Assembly: GCA_030673205.1 (NCBI GenBank)
Contig: DAOVJP010000067.1
Span: 1-7,065 of the forward strand
Length of the DNA: 7,065 nt
Source of the DNA: Thermoplasmata archaeon
Lineage (GTDB): Archaea; Thermoplasmatota; Thermoplasmata; JAGHBH01
Direction: 5' to 3'
Below the pieces are notes generated by a model. It was not told where the DNA came from, did not search any database, and saw only the letters and a program-made list of their open reading frames with translations. The stretch's first letter is position 1; each line of letters opens with the position of its first letter. A program made the position numbers and the translations under genes. Below, piece by piece: positions 4,617 through 7,065 of the stretch.

Positions 4617-6260
4617 ATGAAACGTTGGGTCTGGCCCGGTCTGCTCTGTGCCGTGTTCCTCTCCATGGCCATGCGCATCTGGCCCTTAACACAGGGCGTG
4701 TTCTGGGGAGTGGATTCCGCAGAATATTATGGGATACTGCAAGGCCTGCAAGACACGGGAGCGCTCCCTACCGCGGGCTACGCTGGGTTCGGCGTAACAT
4801 ATCCCTATTTCCCCGGCTTCTTCCATGTAACGTTCCTGCCTGCCGTGGCAGGGATGGACCTATTGACATCCCTACGTTGGACCATACCCCTCCTTGGCTC
4901 CCTCTCTGTGCTCCTAGCATTCTTACTGGCCCTAGAGATAACAGGGGACGAGAGGGTTGCGGTGCTCGCCTCTCTCTTCCTCGCCGCGTTCTCCCCTCAT
5001 GTGCTCCAGGGGGCAAGACCTATGCCTGGGACTCTAGGGGAGATATTGATGCTGGCATCCATATTCTTCTTCGTTCGAGCCTCCAAAGAGGATAGGGACC
5101 GTGGGGAGTGCTGGGCTCTATTCCTGATATCCGGGTTCGCCCTGGTGGTCACACACCACCTCTCAGCCCTCTTCCTCGTTGTCATATTGTCAGGGGGGAT
5201 GCTGATGGATAACCTGTTCAGGGAGACAGAGTCACCCAGGGCGGCGATCCGTGCGGGCATGTTGCTGGCGATAACTGCGTTCATGGGCATGTTCTGGTTA
5301 AGCATCTCCTCTTTCCGCAGTGCCATCCTAGGAAACCTGCCAGGCCCCCCTATGCTTCTTGCCTTCCTCCCGTGTGCCGGGCCCATTATAGCCATGGCGC
5401 CACTGGCACTGGGAGAACACAGGCTTGGCCCGGGGAAGATGAGACGGGGTTGGATGCGCCTTTCCCTTCCTGTGGGCGTCGTTACGGCTGTTGTTGGGGG
5501 ATTGGGCCTTGACACCCTCGGATATTTCGCGGGAGCACCGGATTTTCTAGCCCTCTTCCTTTTCATGCTTCCGACAGTGCTGGTCATCTGCCTCCTTTCC
5601 CCCGGCATATCTCCTTTGCTGAAGGACAATGGTGGGAGGCTGTTGTTGGGCGGGTTGGCCGCCATGTGCCTCTCCTATATCGCGATCACATATCTGGACA
5701 TGGAATCCTTCCCTCCTTATCGACACTTCCAATATCTATCCTTCATATTGGTCATAGTGGCGGCCACTGGAGTCATCTGGGCCTCCCTTTTCTTCCCCGG
5801 GCGAAGGAGCGTACCTGGAGCCTTGGCCGTTATCCTGGTCATAGCTCTGGCCTTCACCGCCATCCCGCCACAGGACATACTGCCCGGACAGGACACGCCT
5901 TCCTATGACATGGCAGCGGCGGCCTGGATAGGAGAGAACGTGCCCGAAGAGGGATTGGTGGCTTCGGACCACCGCCTCAGCAGCCTGGCCTATGGAGTGG
6001 CCGGGAAGGACGCCACGTGGGGTGGGGCGGGAGGCATGCTGGAACCATTCTTCTTTGAAGGGGACACCAGTGTCTTCAAGGACTTCGTGGCCCCCTCGGG
6101 CAAGACCCACCCACAATACGTTTACGTGGATCAGAAGATGGGGGAGGCCAGCCTGTTCTCCGCCCAACATACGATGATAGGGATCGATCTGGACATCTTC
6201 TCCTCCTATCCCCGGCTCTACGATGACGGAGCCAACAGTGTCTATCTCATACCTGCATAG
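4617..6260 (+). CDS. GT-C-like polytopic membrane glycosyltransferase, 547 residues
   Basis: Probably transfers a sugar from a polyprenyl-phosphate donor at the outer face of the membrane. Evidence for the GT-C fold: a first helix at 6-23, then a loop with GVDSAEYYGILQGLQDTGALP-like sequence (31-51), in which D33 and E36 are placed like the catalytic acidic residues of extracytoplasmic loop 1. A second loop contains ARPMPGTLGE (133-142), and VVTHHLSALF (177-186) and PPYRHFQYLSF (366-376) sit at helix ends. Some eleven to thirteen hydrophobic segments run from 6 to about 416. A soluble C-terminal domain of about 130 residues begins AAAAWIGENVPEEGLVASD (433-451), a pattern frequent after the membrane part in archaeal GT-C proteins. 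It lacks an obvious AglB WWDYG motif, so I do not call it the oligosaccharyltransferase. No other glycosylation gene is in the window. Its stop codon lies inside a tandem repeat. Confidence 0.72.
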   Translation: MKRWVWPGLLCAVFLSMAMRIWPLTQGVFWGVDSAEYYGILQGLQDTGALPTAGYAGFGVTYPYFPGFFHVTFLPAVAGMDLLTSLRWTIPLLGSLSVLLAFLLALEITGDERVAVLASLFLAAFSPHVLQGARPMPGTLGEILMLASIFFFVRASKEDRDRGECWALFLISGFALVVTHHLSALFLVVILSGGMLMDNLFRETESPRAAIRAGMLLAITAFMGMFWLSISSFRSAILGNLPGPPMLLAFLPCAGPIIAMAPLALGEHRLGPGKMRRGWMRLSLPVGVVTAVVGGLGLDTLGYFAGAPDFLALFLFMLPTVLVICLLSPGISPLLKDNGGRLLLGGLAAMCLSYIAITYLDMESFPPYRHFQYLSFILVIVAATGVIWASLFFPGRRSVPGALAVILVIALAFTAIPPQDILPGQDTPSYDMAAAAWIGENVPEEGLVASDHRLSSLAYGVAGKDATWGGAGGMLEPFFFEGDTSVFKDFVAPSGKTHPQYVYVDQKMGEASLFSAQHTMIGIDLDIFSSYPRLYDDGANSVYLIPA

Positions 6261-6353
6261 GCACATCACATCTCATCTCTTCATAGGTGCACCTTCTTCA
6301 TAGGCACACCACATCTCATCTCTCCATAGGCACACCTTTCCCATAGGCACACC
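6256..6353. repeat. Nested tandem repeat spanning the 3' ends of two convergent genes
   Basis: Read on the minus strand, the 12-base core GGTGTGCCTATG occurs five times, at 6342-6353, 6325-6336, 6299-6310, 6282-6293 (GGTGCACCTATG) and 6256-6267 (GATGTGCCTATG). Start-to-start steps alternate 17, 26, 17, 26 bases, so the true unit is 43 bases (17 + 26). It is present twice (6311-6353 and 6268-6310, 37 of 43 bases identical) plus a partial third copy. The 26-base half also carries GAGATGAGATGT. The array contains both stop codons: TAG of the glycosyltransferase (6258-6260) and TGA of the glycosylase (6316-6318). The first copy is part of the glycosylase reading frame, so the array probably grew outward from that gene by slippage or unequal exchange. 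Confidence 0.9.
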
Positions 6354-6978
6354 GTTCTTCCAATGGACAACCTGCGCATGACGGAGATGATCTACTGCAC
6401 CTCTGTTTTGCATGTTCCACTATGAGCGCATGGAACTCACGATATACCTCCAGGTCCCTGGGTACGGAGGAATGGAACAGCTCCTGTGCGCGGTCATAGT
6501 TACCATCCACCCCCATGCCCAGCCGTTCCAGCAGACGATGCGTGTAGGCATCCACCACGAATATGGGGTGCTCGCCCGCATAGAGCAACATGGAATCGGC
6601 CGTCTCCCGCCCTATACCCCTCAATGACAGCAGTTCCGTCCTCGCCTCCGCCAATGGTTTGGCCAACAAACCCTGCTCGTCGCAATCGTAATTCTCCTGG
6701 AAATATCTGCAGAGATCGACCAGGCGGCTGCTCTTCTGCCTGTAGAAACCAGTGGAAAAGATCAGGTGCTCCACCCCCTCCAAAGGAGCACAGGCTAGGG
6801 CCGCACAGGAGAGCAACCCCGCCTCCCTCAACATGTCTATGGCCTTCTCCACGCTCCTCCACGTGGTCTGCTGGGTCAGGATGGCACCCACGCACACCTC
6901 GAAGGGAGTCTCGGCGGGCCACCAGCCTCTGTACCCATATTCTTCCAGCAACAGGTCATAGACGATGCAGAGGTCCAT
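6316..6978 (-). CDS. Endonuclease III-family DNA glycosylase, COG2231 type, with 4Fe-4S cluster
   Basis: Base-excision repair enzyme of the HhH-GPD superfamily, 220 residues. Visible elements are YGYRGWWPAETPFEVCVGAILTQ-type opening (14-36), typical of COG2231; the helix-hairpin-helix at 117-134 with LRGIGRETADSMLLYA; the catalytic aspartate D143 in VVDAYTHRLLERLG; and the iron-sulfur motif C194-x6-C201-x2-C204-x5-C210. The lysine that endonuclease III uses for its lyase step (GRKT in that enzyme) is E125 here. The enzyme is therefore probably a monofunctional glycosylase, perhaps for alkylated bases as in the related MagIII; the substrate is inferred. The ATG at 6976-6978 is chosen because the family begins a few residues before the GWWP motif. 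A TTG 27 codons upstream overlaps a TATA box. The last residues (AYGKGVPMER) are encoded by a tandem repeat. Confidence 0.88.
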   Translation of the reverse strand: MDLCIVYDLLLEEYGYRGWWPAETPFEVCVGAILTQQTTWRSVEKAIDMLREAGLLSCAALACAPLEGVEHLIFSTGFYRQKSSRLVDLCRYFQENYDCDEQGLLAKPLAEARTELLSLRGIGRETADSMLLYAGEHPIFVVDAYTHRLLERLGMGVDGNYDRAQELFHSSVPRDLEVYREFHALIVEHAKQRCSRSSPSCAGCPLEERCAYGKGVPMER

Positions 6979-7002
6979 GCTGGGGGGAGGCACTGCTCCA
7001 CG

Positions 7003-7054
7003 AAATAATTTCCGTATTCCACAAGCGGCGACCCCTTCGGCTAATCTTTTATAT
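7003..7054 (-). promoter_or_regulatory. Candidate promoter elements for the DNA glycosylase gene
   Basis: ATATAAAAG (minus strand, 7046-7054) is the best TATA box; it would start transcription near 7025 with a leader of about 47 bases. A second AT-rich element, AAATTATTT (7003-7011), is centred 29 bases before the ATG at 6978 and would give a leaderless message. No Shine-Dalgarno sequence precedes that ATG (the bases before it are CCTCCCCCCAGC), which favours the second reading. Both lie inside the upstream part of the open frame, showing that part is not coding. Confidence 0.4.
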
Positions 7055-7065
7055 CCCAATCTCCA

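Noticed and set aside
4997..5665. Minus-strand open frame of 222 codons inside the glycosyltransferase gene
   Set aside because: It lies wholly antisense to a protein with coherent membrane helices and GT-C-like loops. Its rich R/P/S composition is typical of the reverse of a membrane gene.
6256..6353. CRISPR-like interpretation of the repeat array
   Set aside because: Copies are 12 bases, the spacers are 5 and 14 bases and are themselves repeated, and part of the array is coding sequence. It is a compound tandem repeat, not a CRISPR array.
6979..7059. Upstream TTG start adding 27 residues to the DNA glycosylase
   Set aside because: The extension contains the TATA box ATATAAAAG and AAATTATTT, and the family begins near the ATG at 6978.

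Overview
The window looks like chromosomal DNA of a euryarchaeon. The evidence is two archaeal/eukaryal-type ribosomal protein genes (eL42 and eS27) side by side, a small zinc-ribbon protein of the DUF5679 type, ribosome binding sites matching the archaeal 16S 3' end (AGGAGGTGAT), AT-rich TATA-like boxes about 26-29 bases upstream of genes with no ribosome binding site (leaderless genes), and a COG2231-type DNA glycosylase. The gene content and style suggest Thermoplasmatota (for example a Methanomassiliicoccales relative). That placement is inference; there is no rRNA gene or other decisive marker.

Layout. Positions 1-415, minus strand: rpl44e followed by the cut 5' end of rps27e, with a TATA box at 467-474. 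Positions 534-1022, minus strand: a 162-residue coiled-coil protein of unknown role. Positions 1023-1497 are a 475-base non-coding region between divergent genes; it holds a 16-bp near-perfect palindrome, twin TATA boxes, a GC hairpin and an orphan Shine-Dalgarno sequence. Positions about 1498-4238, plus strand: three genes for membrane or envelope proteins: a signal-anchored beta-rich protein, a four-helix membrane protein that overlaps it and is probably translationally coupled to it, and a DUF1614-linker-RDD fusion with its own leaderless promoter. Positions 4295-4435, minus strand: DUF5679 zinc ribbon, with a C(UUCG)G hairpin after its stop. Positions 4617-6260, plus strand: a large GT-C-like membrane glycosyltransferase, divergent from the zinc ribbon across a 181-base region with two inverted repeats. 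Positions 6316-6978, minus strand: an endonuclease III-family glycosylase, convergent with the glycosyltransferase.

How the genes may work together. eL42 and eS27 are both zinc-ribbon ribosomal proteins and are co-transcribed. The three plus-strand membrane genes are the only obvious multi-gene module of unknown function. The glycosyltransferase probably acts on lipid-linked sugars at the outer face of the membrane, but no other glycosylation gene is visible, so its pathway is open. The glycosylase is a base-excision repair enzyme unrelated to its neighbours.

The least expected feature is a nested tandem repeat (6256-6353) between the two convergent genes. It contains both stop codons and appears to have grown from the 3' end of the glycosylase gene, just past its iron-sulfur cluster codons.
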